Shown piece by piece: positions 46,352 through 56,228 of a stretch of DNA of 64,000 nucleotides. The DNA comes from Vibrio ostreicida (lineage in GTDB: Bacteria > Pseudomonadota > Gammaproteobacteria > Enterobacterales > Vibrionaceae), in the NCBI RefSeq assembly GCF_013074385.2, contig NZ_JABEYA020000008.1, positions 91,293 to 155,292 on the forward strand, in the 5' to 3' direction. Every line of letters starts with the position of its first letter. Within the stretch, counting starts at the first letter, position 1. The notes under the pieces are model-generated. The model was not told the DNA's origin and did no database searches. It worked only from the letters and a program-made list of their open reading frames with translations. A program made the position numbers and the translations under genes.

Positions 46352-47296
46352 TTAGGCGTTCGAATTGATGTAACGATTGACCGCCGCCGCCGCATCATCA
46401 CCTGTCAGCGTTTTCACGCCTTCTAGCCAAGTTTCAACTTGCTGCGGGTGCTGCTTAAGCCACTGCTGTGCGGCTTTCGAGGGTTTCACATTTTGATTCA
46501 GAATGGCTTCCATCAGCTGGTTTTCCATGTCTAAGCTAAACTCAAGATTTTTGAGCATTTGCCCAATATTTTGACACTCAGCCATATAATCCGAACGAAC
46601 GTTGGTATAAACATTCGCACCGCCAAAGTTGGGGCCAAAGAAATCATCTCCACCAGACAGGTACACCATCTCGACATTACTGTTCATAGGATGAGGTGCC
46701 CAGCCTAAGTACACAATCCATTGGTTGCGGCGCACCGCTCGGGTAACTTGAGAGACCATGCCCGCCTCACTCGACTCGACCAGAGTAAAATCCTTGAGTC
46801 CAAACGCATCACGGTCGATCATTGATTGGATTAGACGATTACCGTCATTACCTGGTTCAATCCCATAGATGCGACCTTTAAATTGGTCAGCGTGCTTGAC
46901 GATATCATCAAAATTCTTGACCCCAGCGTCATAGACATACCTAGGAACTGCAAGGGTATACTTGGCGCCTTCAAGATTCGCTCGTACCGTTTCAACTGTG
47001 CCTGCTTCACGGTATTTAGCGATATCTCCCTCCATCGTTGGCATCCAGTTGCCAAGGAAGATATCGATATCACCGTTTGCCATCGATGAATACGTCACTG
47101 GGACCGACAACAGATCGGTTTTGGTTTTGTAACCCATTCCTTTGATAAGCTCGGAGGCCACTGCCGTCGTGGCGGTTATATCCGTCCAGCCAACATCGGC
47201 AAAACGAACCGTTTCACATTGATTCGCATAAGCGTTGGCCGTCAAGGCACTGAGCGCAAGTGCCGACAGCGTTTTTGTTATCATAGACATCATCAT
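46352..47296 (-). CDS. choX: Choline/betaine-binding periplasmic protein (ChoX/ProX-like)
   Basis: 314 residues from ATG 47296, chosen for the aaggaaa Shine-Dalgarno and the signal peptide that follows (MITKTLSALALSALTANAYA). The long open frame to 47551 is an overlap with betA and not real. The mature protein has the OpuAC fold: CETVRFADVGWTDITATTAV, GNWMPTMEGDI, YGIEPGNDGN and WIVYLGWAPHPMN, with the aromatic residues (Trp, Tyr) that cage the quaternary ammonium group. It captures choline or betaine for ChoWV. It starts 14 bases after the betA stop. Confidence 0.92.
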   Translation of the reverse strand: MMMSMITKTLSALALSALTANAYANQCETVRFADVGWTDITATTAVASELIKGMGYKTKTDLLSVPVTYSSMANGDIDIFLGNWMPTMEGDIAKYREAGTVETVRANLEGAKYTLAVPRYVYDAGVKNFDDIVKHADQFKGRIYGIEPGNDGNRLIQSMIDRDAFGLKDFTLVESSEAGMVSQVTRAVRRNQWIVYLGWAPHPMNSNVEMVYLSGGDDFFGPNFGGANVYTNVRSDYMAECQNIGQMLKNLEFSLDMENQLMEAILNQNVKPSKAAQQWLKQHPQQVETWLEGVKTLTGDDAAAAVNRYINSNA

Positions 47297-47310
47297 TTTC
47301 CTTGTAAGAT

Positions 47311-49020
47311 TTACTGATTTGAATCGATAGACGCCAGCGATCTTTTTGGCATCGATAATCTTTGTTTGTGTTGCCATTGCGGGGCCAACCAAACGGGTTG
47401 GTTCGCGGGTTCCAACACCGGATGGCCCAGAATCATATCCGCAGCGCGTTCGGCAACCATAATAGTCGGTGCATTCAGGTTGCCATTTGGAATGGTCGGG
47501 AACACCGAAGAATCGACCACTCGAAGAGAAGCAATGCCTCTTACCCGACACTCGGCATCGAGCACCGCAAGAGGATCATCATCCGCCCCCATTTTGCAAG
47601 TGCATGAAGGGTGATAGGCGCTTTCAACATTTTTCTTGACCCAGTCATCAATCGCTTCGTCTGTGCTGATATCTAACCCAGGCTGAATCTCATCTCCACG
47701 ATAAGCATCCATCGCAGGCTGCTGCAAGATCTCCCGTGTCAAACGAATGCAATCACGCCAATCCTGACGATCCTGACTGGTGGAAATGTAGTTAAACTCA
47801 ATTCTAGGCTTGTCGATAGGATTCGAAGAAAGGATAGACACCGCCCCGCGACTTTCCGGCTTGTTCGGCCCAACATGGACCTGAAAACCATGACCATCAA
47901 ACGCTGCCTTTCCATCATATCTCATGGCCGCTGGTAGAAAGTGATACTGGATATTTGGCCATTTCAAGCCTTCTCGAGAGCGGATAAATGCACAAGATTC
48001 AAAATGATTAGTCGCCCCTAAGCCTTTGCGGGTCAAGACCCACTCAGTGCCAATCATTGCCTTACTAACCAAGCCCAACTTGCTATTAAGGGTAATGGGT
48101 TGCTTGCAGTGATATTGAAAGTAGACTTCGAGATGATCCTGAAGGTTTTGCCCTACTCCTGGTAGCTCATGTTTGACCTCAACACCTGCATTATCGAGCA
48201 CCGATTTTGGTCCTATTCCCGATAACTGTAACAACTGTGGCGAGCCAATCGACCCTGCGCTTGAGATCACTTCTTGGCTAGCAAAACACTGCGTAATAAC
48301 ACCAGATCTTTCAAACTGAACACCAAAAGCTGCCTGCTCTTTAAGCAAAATCTTATGGACCACGACACCTTTGAGCAACGTAAGATTCCGACGTTTTAGA
48401 GCGCGCCTTAAGTAGGCGTTAGACGTCGAGGCTCGGACCCCTTTATCCACCGTCATATGCATCGGGCCGAATCCTTCCTGCTGAAAACCGTTGTAATCGC
48501 TTGTCTGTGGGTAGCCAGCTTGAGTCCCTGCCTCTATAAATGCTTGATAGAGCGGGTTGCGCTGCATATCATTGCCGCCACACGTCCCTAATGGGCCTTG
48601 ACCCCCACGATATTCATCCGCACCACCAATCCAAGATTCCGCTTTTTTGAAATACGGCAGGCATGACTGGTAGTTCCAACCCACCGCTCCTTCTGCTTCC
48701 CACTGGTCAAAGTCACAGGCATGCCCTCTGACATACACCATGCCATTAATCGAGGAGCTGCCGCCAAGGACTTTTCCCCTCGGGCAATGCAGATGACGTC
48801 CGTCCAACCCCGATTCTGCAACGGTTTCAAACTGCCAAGCGTAGCGATCGCTGTTCATCGGATAAGAAAGCGCAGTAGGCATCTGAATGAAAATGCTTTT
48901 GTCGGTGCCCCCTGCTTCCAGAAGTAAAACACGATGTTGACCACTTTCTGTGAGACGGTCAGCCAACACGCAGCCAGCCGAGCCCGCACCAACGATGATA
49001 TAATCGTAGTGTTGTTGCAT
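47311..49020 (-). CDS. betA: Choline dehydrogenase
   Basis: 569 residues (E. coli 556). GMC oxidoreductase with the FAD-binding N-terminus [19 protein letters not shown], the signature [26 protein letters not shown], and the C-terminal catalytic region with [14 protein letters not shown] and [20 protein letters not shown]. It oxidises choline to betaine aldehyde at the membrane, the first step of glycine betaine synthesis. It starts 24 bases after the betB stop. Confidence 0.96.
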   Translation of the reverse strand: MQQHYDYIIVGAGSAGCVLADRLTESGQHRVLLLEAGGTDKSIFIQMPTALSYPMNSDRYAWQFETVAESGLDGRHLHCPRGKVLGGSSSINGMVYVRGHACDFDQWEAEGAVGWNYQSCLPYFKKAESWIGGADEYRGGQGPLGTCGGNDMQRNPLYQAFIEAGTQAGYPQTSDYNGFQQEGFGPMHMTVDKGVRASTSNAYLRRALKRRNLTLLKGVVVHKILLKEQAAFGVQFERSGVITQCFASQEVISSAGSIGSPQLLQLSGIGPKSVLDNAGVEVKHELPGVGQNLQDHLEVYFQYHCKQPITLNSKLGLVSKAMIGTEWVLTRKGLGATNHFESCAFIRSREGLKWPNIQYHFLPAAMRYDGKAAFDGHGFQVHVGPNKPESRGAVSILSSNPIDKPRIEFNYISTSQDRQDWRDCIRLTREILQQPAMDAYRGDEIQPGLDISTDEAIDDWVKKNVESAYHPSCTCKMGADDDPLAVLDAECRVRGIASLRVVDSSVFPTIPNGNLNAPTIMVAERAADMILGHPVLEPANQPVWLAPQWQHKQRLSMPKRSLASIDSNQ

Positions 49021-49044
49021 TATGAGTCTCCGTAAAATTAACGT

Positions 49045-50505
49045 TTAGGCGTAAGGGCTCTCAAAGCCACCAAGCTCAATAAGCACACTCTTAGTCTGAG
49101 TATAATGACGCAAGGTCTCTGGGCCATTTTCACGGCCAACACCGGAATGTTTATAACCACCCACGGGCATTTCTGCAGGAGAATCTCCCCATGTGTTGAC
49201 CCAACATATGCCAGCTTGCATCTGGTGGATCACGCGATGCGCCCTGGCCAAATCTTGGGTGAACACGCCCGCCGCCAGACCATAGTCAGTGGCGTTGGCC
49301 CGTTGGATGACCTCAGATTCCTCATCGAATTTTAACACTGACATGACTGGGCCAAAGATCTCACTCTCAACATGAGCCATCGAATCATCGCAATCCGTAA
49401 ATACGGTCGGAGCAACGAAGTTTCCTCTGTCTAACCCATTTTGAGTGATCCGGTAGCCACCCGTTAGCAGAGTCGCCCCACTTTGCTTTGCTTGCTCAAT
49501 GGCATTTAAGACTTTGTTAAGATGCTCGCTGGAGATCAAGGCGCCAATTTGAGTTTCCATGGCCATAGGATCGCCAACAATCAGCTGTTCTGTTCTTTGT
49601 TTTAGTTGCTTAACAAAAGCATCGTAAATCGATGTATGGACGAAAACACGGGTCCCATGGGTACAAACTTCACCCTGAGTGTAAAAGTTAGCGACCATGG
49701 CCGCTGATACAGCATCATCCAGTTTAGCGTCATCAAAGATAATCATGGGTGACTTGCCACCCAACTCCATGGTGACCTGCTTTAAAGTCTTGGCGCTATC
49801 TGCCATGACTAATTTGCCCGTTCCCGATTCACCCGTGAACGAGACTTTGGCAATGTCTGGGTGTGCAGTCAGCATCTGACCGACTCGGTGATCCCCCTGC
49901 ACAACATTAAACACGCCCTCTGGCAAGCCCGCCTGAGTAAAAATTTCCGCCAGTTTAAGCGCGGTGAGTGGTGTTTCCTCAGAGGGTTTGAAGATCATCG
50001 CGTTACCCGCAGCCAGTGCCGGTGCCGATTTCCACATTGCAATTTGAATGGGGTAATTCCACGCTCCGATACCCGCACATACGCCTAATGGCTCACGACG
50101 GGTATAGAAAAACTGGCTGTCACTGAGCGGCTGCTGTTCACCCTGCAAAGAAGGGGCAAGCCCAGCAAAATACTCTATCACATCCGCGCCAGTGGTGATG
50201 TCCACTGCCAGCGCTTCTTGAAGGGGCTTACCCGTATCCGCGACCTCAAGCGCAGCCAGTTCATCATTGCTTTCACGCAATAGAGCTACAGCTTTGAGGA
50301 GTATCCGGCTGCGCGCTACTGGCGTCATTGCAGACCAAACTTTAAACCCTTGTTGTGCTGATTTAATCGCACGTTCAACGTCATTCTGGCTGGCCTGACC
50401 TAACTTCGCCAAAGGTTCACCATTGGCGGGGTTGTACGTAGTAAAATGCTCTTGCGATGTCGCTTGGCACAGGCGACCGTCGATATATAGTGATTTCATG
50501 TCCAT
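49045..50505 (-). CDS. betB: Betaine aldehyde dehydrogenase
   Basis: About 486 residues from ATG 50505 (E. coli 490); ATG 50499 is also possible. The longer TTG frame to 50559 overlaps betI and is unlikely. NAD(P)-dependent aldehyde dehydrogenase: [20 protein letters not shown], catalytic Glu in [11 protein letters not shown] and catalytic Cys in [12 protein letters not shown], ending with [20 protein letters not shown]. It converts betaine aldehyde to glycine betaine in the cytoplasm. Confidence 0.96.
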   Translation of the reverse strand: MDMKSLYIDGRLCQATSQEHFTTYNPANGEPLAKLGQASQNDVERAIKSAQQGFKVWSAMTPVARSRILLKAVALLRESNDELAALEVADTGKPLQEALAVDITTGADVIEYFAGLAPSLQGEQQPLSDSQFFYTRREPLGVCAGIGAWNYPIQIAMWKSAPALAAGNAMIFKPSEETPLTALKLAEIFTQAGLPEGVFNVVQGDHRVGQMLTAHPDIAKVSFTGESGTGKLVMADSAKTLKQVTMELGGKSPMIIFDDAKLDDAVSAAMVANFYTQGEVCTHGTRVFVHTSIYDAFVKQLKQRTEQLIVGDPMAMETQIGALISSEHLNKVLNAIEQAKQSGATLLTGGYRITQNGLDRGNFVAPTVFTDCDDSMAHVESEIFGPVMSVLKFDEESEVIQRANATDYGLAAGVFTQDLARAHRVIHQMQAGICWVNTWGDSPAEMPVGGYKHSGVGRENGPETLRHYTQTKSVLIELGGFESPYA

Positions 50506-50524
50506 GTGATTATCTGACTGTACG

Positions 50525-51121
50525 TTATTGTTGTGAGTAAAAAGTGAGTTGTTTATCAAGGTAGTCGTTGATGATCAGCCGAGCTTTGTCAGCATCAATG
50601 CCATCAGGATTGAGCGTCCCACGTAACCAGATTCCATCAATCAAGGCAGCGATACCATGGGCTATCATTTCAGCGCGTTCTCGGTCAAACAACGCATTGA
50701 GCTCGATTTTCAAGTGAGAGAGTAAGCGCCTTTCATTGACCTGTTGAAGACGCTTTAGCTTGGGGTCATGAACCGAATAACTCCAAAACGCTAGCCAAGT
50801 ATTCGCGACTTTATTTTCTGCCTGATAACCGACAAAGTTGCCGTCAATAATGGCATTAATTCGTTGATGATGCGCATCGCTCGCCAGCGCCGCAAGTCTC
50901 TTCGTCACGGTCGAGGAAAGCTGACGCAGGATTTCTCTCATCGTTTCTTCGAGCAAGCCATGCTTACCACCAAAATAGTGATTAATGATTCCCGTGGAGA
51001 CGCCCGCTTCCTTGCTAATCAGCGAAATGCTCGCGGCATGCAAGCCCACTCTATCAATGACGGTCATTGTCGCTTGAACAAGCTGTGGCTTTCGGATATT
51101 TGGCATCCCAACCTTTGGCAT
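50525..51121 (-). CDS. betI: Choline-responsive TetR-family repressor
   Basis: 198 residues. It begins with the BetI N-terminus ([20 protein letters not shown]) and helix-turn-helix ([20 protein letters not shown]) and has [20 protein letters not shown] and [20 protein letters not shown] further on, as in E. coli BetI. It represses the bet operon until choline is present. It is first in the operon, 19 bases before betB. A perfect palindrome at the operon promoter is its likely site. Confidence 0.95.
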   Translation of the reverse strand: MPKVGMPNIRKPQLVQATMTVIDRVGLHAASISLISKEAGVSTGIINHYFGGKHGLLEETMREILRQLSSTVTKRLAALASDAHHQRINAIIDGNFVGYQAENKVANTWLAFWSYSVHDPKLKRLQQVNERRLLSHLKIELNALFDRERAEMIAHGIAALIDGIWLRGTLNPDGIDADKARLIINDYLDKQLTFYSQQ

Positions 51122-51135
51122 TAACGGCTTCCTTT

Positions 51136-51157
51136 TTTAATTGAACGTTCAATTAAA
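51136..51157. promoter_or_regulatory. BetI operator (perfect 22-bp palindrome)
   Basis: A perfect palindrome with half-site tttaattgaac, centred between 51146 and 51147, lying 14 bases upstream of the betI start. The core TTGAACGTTCAA is the same as in characterised BetI sites. A tatatt -10 candidate on the minus strand abuts it, so binding would block transcription initiation of the whole operon. Confidence 0.88.
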
Positions 51158-51503
51158 TATAAAATGCCTGAAAATTAGTTCGTACTCAAATTATTTTTAG
51201 TAAAAAGTGATAATTATCGGTATAAAAGTGATTGAAAAATAGGGCGAACAACCCGAAAATCAGGAACGAATCTAGCTAAAACCTTCCCAGATTTAGCTAG
51301 AAATAATAACATTAAAACCAATACTATCAATAATATATATAATAAATGGCCTAATTCAATGACCCCGTTTTTTATTGAGACCACGATATCAATTTGGGTG
51401 GGGAATATTTATTTTTGACAATAATCATTAGAACCCTAATTATTTGCGCTAAAGTGACCTTAGAACGCCGATCTTGCGAAGCGGAATACACAGCAATTTG
51501 GGG
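51158..51503. other. Intergenic region upstream of the bet operon
   Basis: About 345 very AT-rich bases between the end of the TPR regulator gene and the BetI operator. It must hold the rest of the bet promoter. A partial Fur-like match (11 of 14) lies near 51417-51431 but is not convincing. Nothing else was recognised. Confidence 0.4.
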
Positions 51504-53846
51504 CTAATAACGGTTCCACTGCCCTTCGCAGTAAACAGAATGTGCTTCCGGCTCCTCTAAAAGCACACTCACTCGACCTGCTTTTCTCCGTTGATAATGG
51601 CTAAGTTGCCACTGATCGTTTTCCGTCCAGTGCTGCGGGTAGGTTTTAGAAAACTGCTCGAGGACATCGACTGCTTTCTTATGGTGACCCAACTCACTGT
51701 GCGCTCTGGCTAAATAACGCGCCTGTAGTCTCGTAGTCACCTCATGTTCGCTCAGGGCAACGGCTTGGTGGTATTGTTGATGGTCAAGATAGAGCTTCAT
51801 CAAGGAGTACACGGCGTAGTGATGAGTAGTGGGCGCACGCGTGCCATTTTGGTCACTGACCGCCTGAGTTAAATAGCGATGGGCTTGTTGATATTGCCCC
51901 TGCTCACTGTACCCCCAACCCAGAAAAATCAGGCTAGATAATCTCAAAAGTGGGCTCGACAGTTGAGGAAGAATTTGCTCAAACTGTTGCAAAGACAGAG
52001 TCAATTTTCTTCCATCGTTAGCAAACAAGCCTTGATCTAACAAAGCGAAGGCCTGATAGAAATGGGCCGTTTCTATTAATTTGGGCGCTTTGAGATCCTG
52101 CGCCAATTTAATCGCCTCTGCAAAGGTTTGCTCGGCCTGATACCCACGATGGTACTGAAGCTGAAAAAAGCCTGTATAAATAAGGGCTTCAGCTAACTCA
52201 TAGGGTTGTTGTAACTGGCGGAAAAGTGAGACTGCCGCCTGCAGAGCCTCCTCGCGTTCTTGTTCAGGCAGCGCATAGTTACGCGCCATGGCAAGTTGAG
52301 TGTCCGCCACTTTCGGCAAATACCCCAGTTGTCTGTAATAGTTGAGAGCCTGACGTAGTTTTGGACCATTTTCCGTCATGTCGGCCATTGGACTCTGCTC
52401 CAGACCTTCGTTTGCTTGATTGCCTAAATAGAACAGCCTATCTGCCTGATAATTTAGATTATTGGATGGCGTTTTAATCTGCTGTGCTTTTTCCAACCAG
52501 TGCTGTTGCTCCTGCCATTGCATTGACTGAAAAGCCACGCTTGCCGCTAAGCGGTAGGCCTCAGACTTTAGTGGGTTATCATGACTGCGCTCCGCCGCGG
52601 TAATTGCGCGCTTAACTGACATTGCTGCCTGTTCATTGCCAAAGCGTATGGCCAGCTGTGCCTGCCAAACCGAAAATAAACCGCGCAACACCTTGTCTTC
52701 GGGTGGCACCTGAGCGTCTAATTGCTCGAAAGTTTCTTGGGCAGCTTGCCAATCGCCCAGTAACAGTTGAGTCCGGCCGAGATAAGCTTTTGGCCACCAG
52801 TCATTAGGATCTAATACCGCTGCTGCGTTAAAATATCGCTGTGCTTTCAACGCACCAAACTGCTCTAAGACACTGATGCCCTTAGCAAAACTTTCAGAAC
52901 TCAGCTGCAAAAAAGTCGCGCCACCCGTTTTTCGCTTGGTGGCACGCGGGTCAAGCAGCAAATCGATCTGTTCAGCCACCGCGTAGATGTCACTCGGTAA
53001 TGATGGGTAGCTGATACTGCCCTGCTTAATCGAACCATCCGCGTAAATGATGTTGAAGTCCAATACCTGCTGCTGATTGTACAGCCTAAACTGCGCTTCA
53101 ATTGCCACGTCTGTTTGATGGCGTTTCAGTAACTGCTTGAGCTGCTCAGGAGATGTCGAAGCCCCCAGCTTCCCATCCAGCAACAACATTTGTGTCTCGC
53201 TCGGCGAAATCACATCGTACTTGGCCGTCTGTCTCATCACCATTGACATCATATCCGCGAGCCCTAACTCAACCCAGTTGAATTGATTCTGTCCTGTTTG
53301 GTTACTAAACGGCAGTATCATTAAAGAATGCACAGCAGTAGATGTTGGAGACTGAATGGTTGGCTGGACATGGCGTAATACTACCGCTCCCATCACAAAC
53401 ACCATTCCAATGACGGCACCCAGTCGAACCAACGCACGTCTCGGCACCGATCGTTTCTGGGTTGGTGGGCAGGTCTGATCCGCCACTTCAAGATAAGCGA
53501 CACCTTGCTCGTCTGGTAACTCTGCCTGCGCTGGACTGACATCTGCTATCCACTGATAACCCCGTTGTGGGTAGGTCCGAATGTAACTGGGGGTTTGCGC
53601 TTTGTCACCCAAGGCTCTGCGCAGATCACGCACACTCTGAATCAGGGACGTATCACGATATTCGCCATGTCGCCACAATGTGCTCAACAATTCATCCTTA
53701 CTGACAACCCTATCTTTATTTTCGATCAAGTAAGTGAGTAATTCAGCGACTTTGTGGCGCAACCTTTTTTCGCTGCGCTGCCCGCCTGATAGGTCATAGA
53801 GGTACCCGGTTTCCGTGTCGAATTCAAAATGCATGAAAACGTGCAT
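51504..53846 (-). CDS. ToxR/CadC-like membrane regulator with large periplasmic TPR domain
   Basis: About 780 residues from ATG 53846 (ttggaat upstream); ATG 53834 is also possible. Residues about 5-102 form an OmpR/ToxR-type winged helix (LRHKVAELLTYLIENKDRVV, LIQSVRDLRRALGDK, YIRTYPQRGYQWIAD). One membrane helix lies at about 139-157 (LVRLGAVIGMVFVMGAVVL). The remaining roughly 620 periplasmic residues start with a CadC-like alpha/beta subdomain (about 165-310; LMILPFSNQTGQNQFNWVEL) and continue as a long TPR-type array (AAVLDPNDWWPKAYLGRTQL ... QYQQAHRYLTQAV). It probably senses a periplasmic signal and acts on the divergent thiol-redox operon. Four phased ATTTTA repeats lie between them. 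Confidence 0.88.
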   Translation of the reverse strand: MHVFMHFEFDTETGYLYDLSGGQRSEKRLRHKVAELLTYLIENKDRVVSKDELLSTLWRHGEYRDTSLIQSVRDLRRALGDKAQTPSYIRTYPQRGYQWIADVSPAQAELPDEQGVAYLEVADQTCPPTQKRSVPRRALVRLGAVIGMVFVMGAVVLRHVQPTIQSPTSTAVHSLMILPFSNQTGQNQFNWVELGLADMMSMVMRQTAKYDVISPSETQMLLLDGKLGASTSPEQLKQLLKRHQTDVAIEAQFRLYNQQQVLDFNIIYADGSIKQGSISYPSLPSDIYAVAEQIDLLLDPRATKRKTGGATFLQLSSESFAKGISVLEQFGALKAQRYFNAAAVLDPNDWWPKAYLGRTQLLLGDWQAAQETFEQLDAQVPPEDKVLRGLFSVWQAQLAIRFGNEQAAMSVKRAITAAERSHDNPLKSEAYRLAASVAFQSMQWQEQQHWLEKAQQIKTPSNNLNYQADRLFYLGNQANEGLEQSPMADMTENGPKLRQALNYYRQLGYLPKVADTQLAMARNYALPEQEREEALQAAVSLFRQLQQPYELAEALIYTGFFQLQYHRGYQAEQTFAEAIKLAQDLKAPKLIETAHFYQAFALLDQGLFANDGRKLTLSLQQFEQILPQLSSPLLRLSSLIFLGWGYSEQGQYQQAHRYLTQAVSDQNGTRAPTTHHYAVYSLMKLYLDHQQYHQAVALSEHEVTTRLQARYLARAHSELGHHKKAVDVLEQFSKTYPQHWTENDQWQLSHYQRRKAGRVSVLLEEPEAHSVYCEGQWNRY

Positions 53847-53944
53847 ATTCCAACCATGGTGAAACAAAACATGCCCAGTATATTAAATCAATTTCACCCC
53901 CAACCTCAATCAAACACGGACATTAAACCAACGCTATGTAACTA

Positions 53945-53982
53945 ATTTTATGTGATTTTATACCAATTTTAGGTCGATTTTA
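53945..53982. promoter_or_regulatory. Four phased ATTTTA direct repeats, candidate ToxR-type binding array
   Basis: ATTTTA occurs at 53945-53950, 53955-53960, 53966-53971 and 53977-53982, that is at steps of 10, 11 and 11 bp on one face of the helix. The array sits between the divergent ToxR-like regulator and the ccdA-type gene. ToxR binds tandem T-rich direct repeats in V. cholerae, so this is a plausible cooperative site for the neighbouring regulator. Confidence 0.55.
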
Positions 53983-54053
53983 GGGGCTGATGATATGGCC
54001 TCAAAAAAAACGCGCTATAACTCGGTGGCCTCAATCAAATCAGGAACCCATTA

Positions 54054-54746
54054 ATGGAAACGCTTATTCAAACCATGCTTGTGGACGGCCAACCTTCTTT
54101 GTCTCTGCTGGTCATTATTTTTGCGGGCGGAGTGCTGACGAGTCTCACTCCCTGCGTCTACCCCATGTTGCCGATTACTGTCTCTGTGGTGGCGAGCCAA
54201 GCCAAAAGCCGTCTGCACGGTTTTCGTCTATCGCTGCTCTATACATTTGGGCTAGCGCTGGTCTACAGCTTGCTCGGTTTCCTTGCCGCGAGCACCGGCC
54301 AGTTGTTTGGCGGTGTCGCTAGCCACCCTGCGACCATGACACTGGTCGCTAGCCTGTGTTTGTTGATGGCATTGTGGATTTCCGGGTTGATCAACCTGCC
54401 TGCCTTTACAATGCCTGTCCCAGTTTTGCTAAAGTCCCCTTGGCTAAATGTGCTGGTCGCCGGCGCTATTTCCGGACTGGTGATGGCCCCTTGTACGTCG
54501 CCTGTCCTCGGTATGATGCTGATGTATGTCGCCTCAGCAAACAACCCGATCTGGGGCGCAGCGATGATGTTTGTCTTCGCCTTTGGAATGAGCACGCTGC
54601 TTATTCTGGCCGGCACCTTTACAAGCTTTCTCACAACGATGCCACGCTCTGGTCGTTGGATGATCGCTGTTAAGTGGTTTATCGCCCTCACTATGCTCTG
54701 CGTTTCGGCCTATTTTTTCTACCAAGTTTTTACCCTACTCACATAA
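54054..54746 (+). CDS. CcdA/DsbD-beta-type thiol-electron transporter
   Basis: 230 residues with six predicted membrane helices. The two conserved membrane cysteines of the DsbD/CcdA family are present: Cys34 in TSLTPCVYPMLPITVSV and Cys147 in GLVMAPCTSPVLGM. It would carry reducing equivalents from cytoplasmic thioredoxin across the inner membrane. It lacks the periplasmic alpha and C-terminal gamma domains of full-length DsbD; the TlpA-like product of the next gene could replace the gamma domain. The ATG at 54054 follows caggaaccc. It is first of three closely spaced genes (gaps of 9 bases each). Confidence 0.9.
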   Translation: METLIQTMLVDGQPSLSLLVIIFAGGVLTSLTPCVYPMLPITVSVVASQAKSRLHGFRLSLLYTFGLALVYSLLGFLAASTGQLFGGVASHPATMTLVASLCLLMALWISGLINLPAFTMPVPVLLKSPWLNVLVAGAISGLVMAPCTSPVLGMMLMYVASANNPIWGAAMMFVFAFGMSTLLILAGTFTSFLTTMPRSGRWMIAVKWFIALTMLCVSAYFFYQVFTLLT

Positions 54747-54755
54747 GGAAATATC

Positions 54756-55238
54756 ATGAAATCACTCTCGATTATTCTTACTAGCTTGTGGCTGGCAACA
54801 CCGGTCGCTGCAAGCGCCTTGCCGGAACAAACGGCCAACCTTCAAAGCGTCACTTTATCTGGTCGCCAGATTGATCTCGCTGAACTGAAAGGAAAAAAAC
54901 CGGTATACCTGAAGTTTTGGGCAACATGGTGCAGTTACTGCAAAGAGGAAATGCCTCATTTACAAGCAATTAAAAACCAGTATGGTGATGATATAGAAGT
55001 TATTTCCATCAATGTCGGGCTCAATCAAACGCCGCAGCAAGTCACACAATATATGCAAAACCATCAATACGACTTACCTGTTGTCTTTGATCGCGATGGA
55101 CTAATCACTCAATCTTTTGATGTGGTCGGCACCCCGCATCATATTCTTATCGACCGCCAAGGTAACATCGCTTATCGAACGTTCTTGGCCACTGATAAGC
55201 TCGACGCAATCATTGACCAATGGTCTAACGAAAAGTAA
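54756..55238 (+). CDS. TlpA-like periplasmic thioredoxin
   Basis: 160 residues: signal peptide (IILTSLWLATPVAASA), then a thioredoxin fold with active site Cys59-Ser-Tyr-Cys62 in KFWATWCSYCKEEMPHLQAI and cis-Pro in VVGTPHHILIDRQGN. It should accept electrons from the adjacent CcdA-type protein and reduce disulphides of one or more periplasmic targets. The Shine-Dalgarno (aaggaaat) is good and the gap to ccdA is 9 bases. Confidence 0.92.
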   Translation: MKSLSIILTSLWLATPVAASALPEQTANLQSVTLSGRQIDLAELKGKKPVYLKFWATWCSYCKEEMPHLQAIKNQYGDDIEVISINVGLNQTPQQVTQYMQNHQYDLPVVFDRDGLITQSFDVVGTPHHILIDRQGNIAYRTFLATDKLDAIIDQWSNEK

Positions 55239-55247
55239 GAGGCTCGC

Positions 55248-56156
55248 ATGAAAAAATTAATCACTCTAGGGGCACTGGCCTTCTCCTTTTCAACACTGGC
55301 CAATCCACTCGCGACCGAACTGCGCAGTATTGATGATCATGCCCTATCGACAGATGAACCTCTTCACTTGGTCTTTTTTAATATCTGGGACAACTACGAC
55401 CCTCAAGCAGGCGCATTGGGCTTTGTGTCGCGCCTGCCAAATGAGTTTAAGCGCCACTACAAACGTGTCTGGATTCAACCTGACATGAATATCACACTCC
55501 AGCAAATGAAGGATTATCAGGGGTATTTCCCAACCGTCACCCCATTGATCCTAGATAAACAATTTAGCCTAATGAAGCACCAAAAAATCTGGACAACACC
55601 TCATCATATTCTGCTCGAAGACGGTAAAATGACGTTTTCTGGGACAAGTGCTGAGTTAAGCCGTGAATTGGGTCTTACAACCGACGCCGCCGAGGTTACC
55701 GTTAGCTTGCCTTCAACCGAACCTAAAGGCAGTGGGCCTGTCGTGTACAAACGTTTAAAAGTGGGGGAAGCCGCGCCTCTGTTTGTCAAAAAAACCTTAC
55801 AAGGACAGGCACTCTCGCTTTCTGATCAACTAACACCCCCACAAGCAAGACCCATGACGTTAGTCTTCCTTGATGCAATGTGTCCGATGCCCCATTACCC
55901 AGACTGCGAGGAAAAAATTGCCCGTCTCAATATGGCCGTGGCCAGTGATGAATCCACGCAATGGCTTGGCGTCATCAGCCCATTTTACATCAATGAAAAC
56001 ATCGCCTCAGAGTTTGCGGCCCGAATGAAGCTGGATTTGCCTTTGGTGTTTGATTATGGCAATGAGATCTTTCGTGCCTACGGAGTCCACGCGACACCTT
56101 ATCAGATTAAGCTCACTCCGGCAGGGACGGTGGCGAGCCGTGGCAATATAGAGTAG
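55248..56156 (+). CDS. Twin thioredoxin-fold periplasmic protein, first domain without CxxC
   Basis: 302 residues with a signal peptide (ITLGALAFSFSTLANP). Domain 1 (about 25-150) resembles the neighbouring TlpA (IWTTPHHILLEDGK against its VGTPHHILIDRQGN) but has NIWDNYDP where CxxC should be, so it has no redox cysteines. Domain 2 (about 165-302) looks like a redoxin/AhpC-TSA fold (VGEAAPLFVKKTLQGQALSL, cis-Pro HATPYQIKL) with an unusual Cys212-PMPHYPD-Cys220 motif. It could be the substrate or effector of the CcdA-TlpA relay, perhaps a peroxidase-like or metal-binding protein; the Met/His/Cys-rich loop allows copper or haem chemistry. The biochemical role is unknown. Confidence 0.8.
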   Translation: MKKLITLGALAFSFSTLANPLATELRSIDDHALSTDEPLHLVFFNIWDNYDPQAGALGFVSRLPNEFKRHYKRVWIQPDMNITLQQMKDYQGYFPTVTPLILDKQFSLMKHQKIWTTPHHILLEDGKMTFSGTSAELSRELGLTTDAAEVTVSLPSTEPKGSGPVVYKRLKVGEAAPLFVKKTLQGQALSLSDQLTPPQARPMTLVFLDAMCPMPHYPDCEEKIARLNMAVASDESTQWLGVISPFYINENIASEFAARMKLDLPLVFDYGNEIFRAYGVHATPYQIKLTPAGTVASRGNIE

Positions 56157-56228
56157 ATGACAGTGCGCGCCGTTGCGGAAGCTGCCAATACGGTGCGCTG
56201 AGTATGTAAAAGACTGGCATACCTACCG

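Noticed and set aside
47297..47551. Long N-terminal extension of the choline-binding protein
   Set aside because: It is antiparallel in character to betA coding sequence in another frame; the signal peptide and Shine-Dalgarno place the start at 47296.
51417..51431. Fur-box-like match upstream of the bet operon
   Set aside because: Only 11 of 14 positions match in very AT-rich DNA; bet operons are controlled by BetI and osmotic or quorum regulators, so chance is the better explanation.
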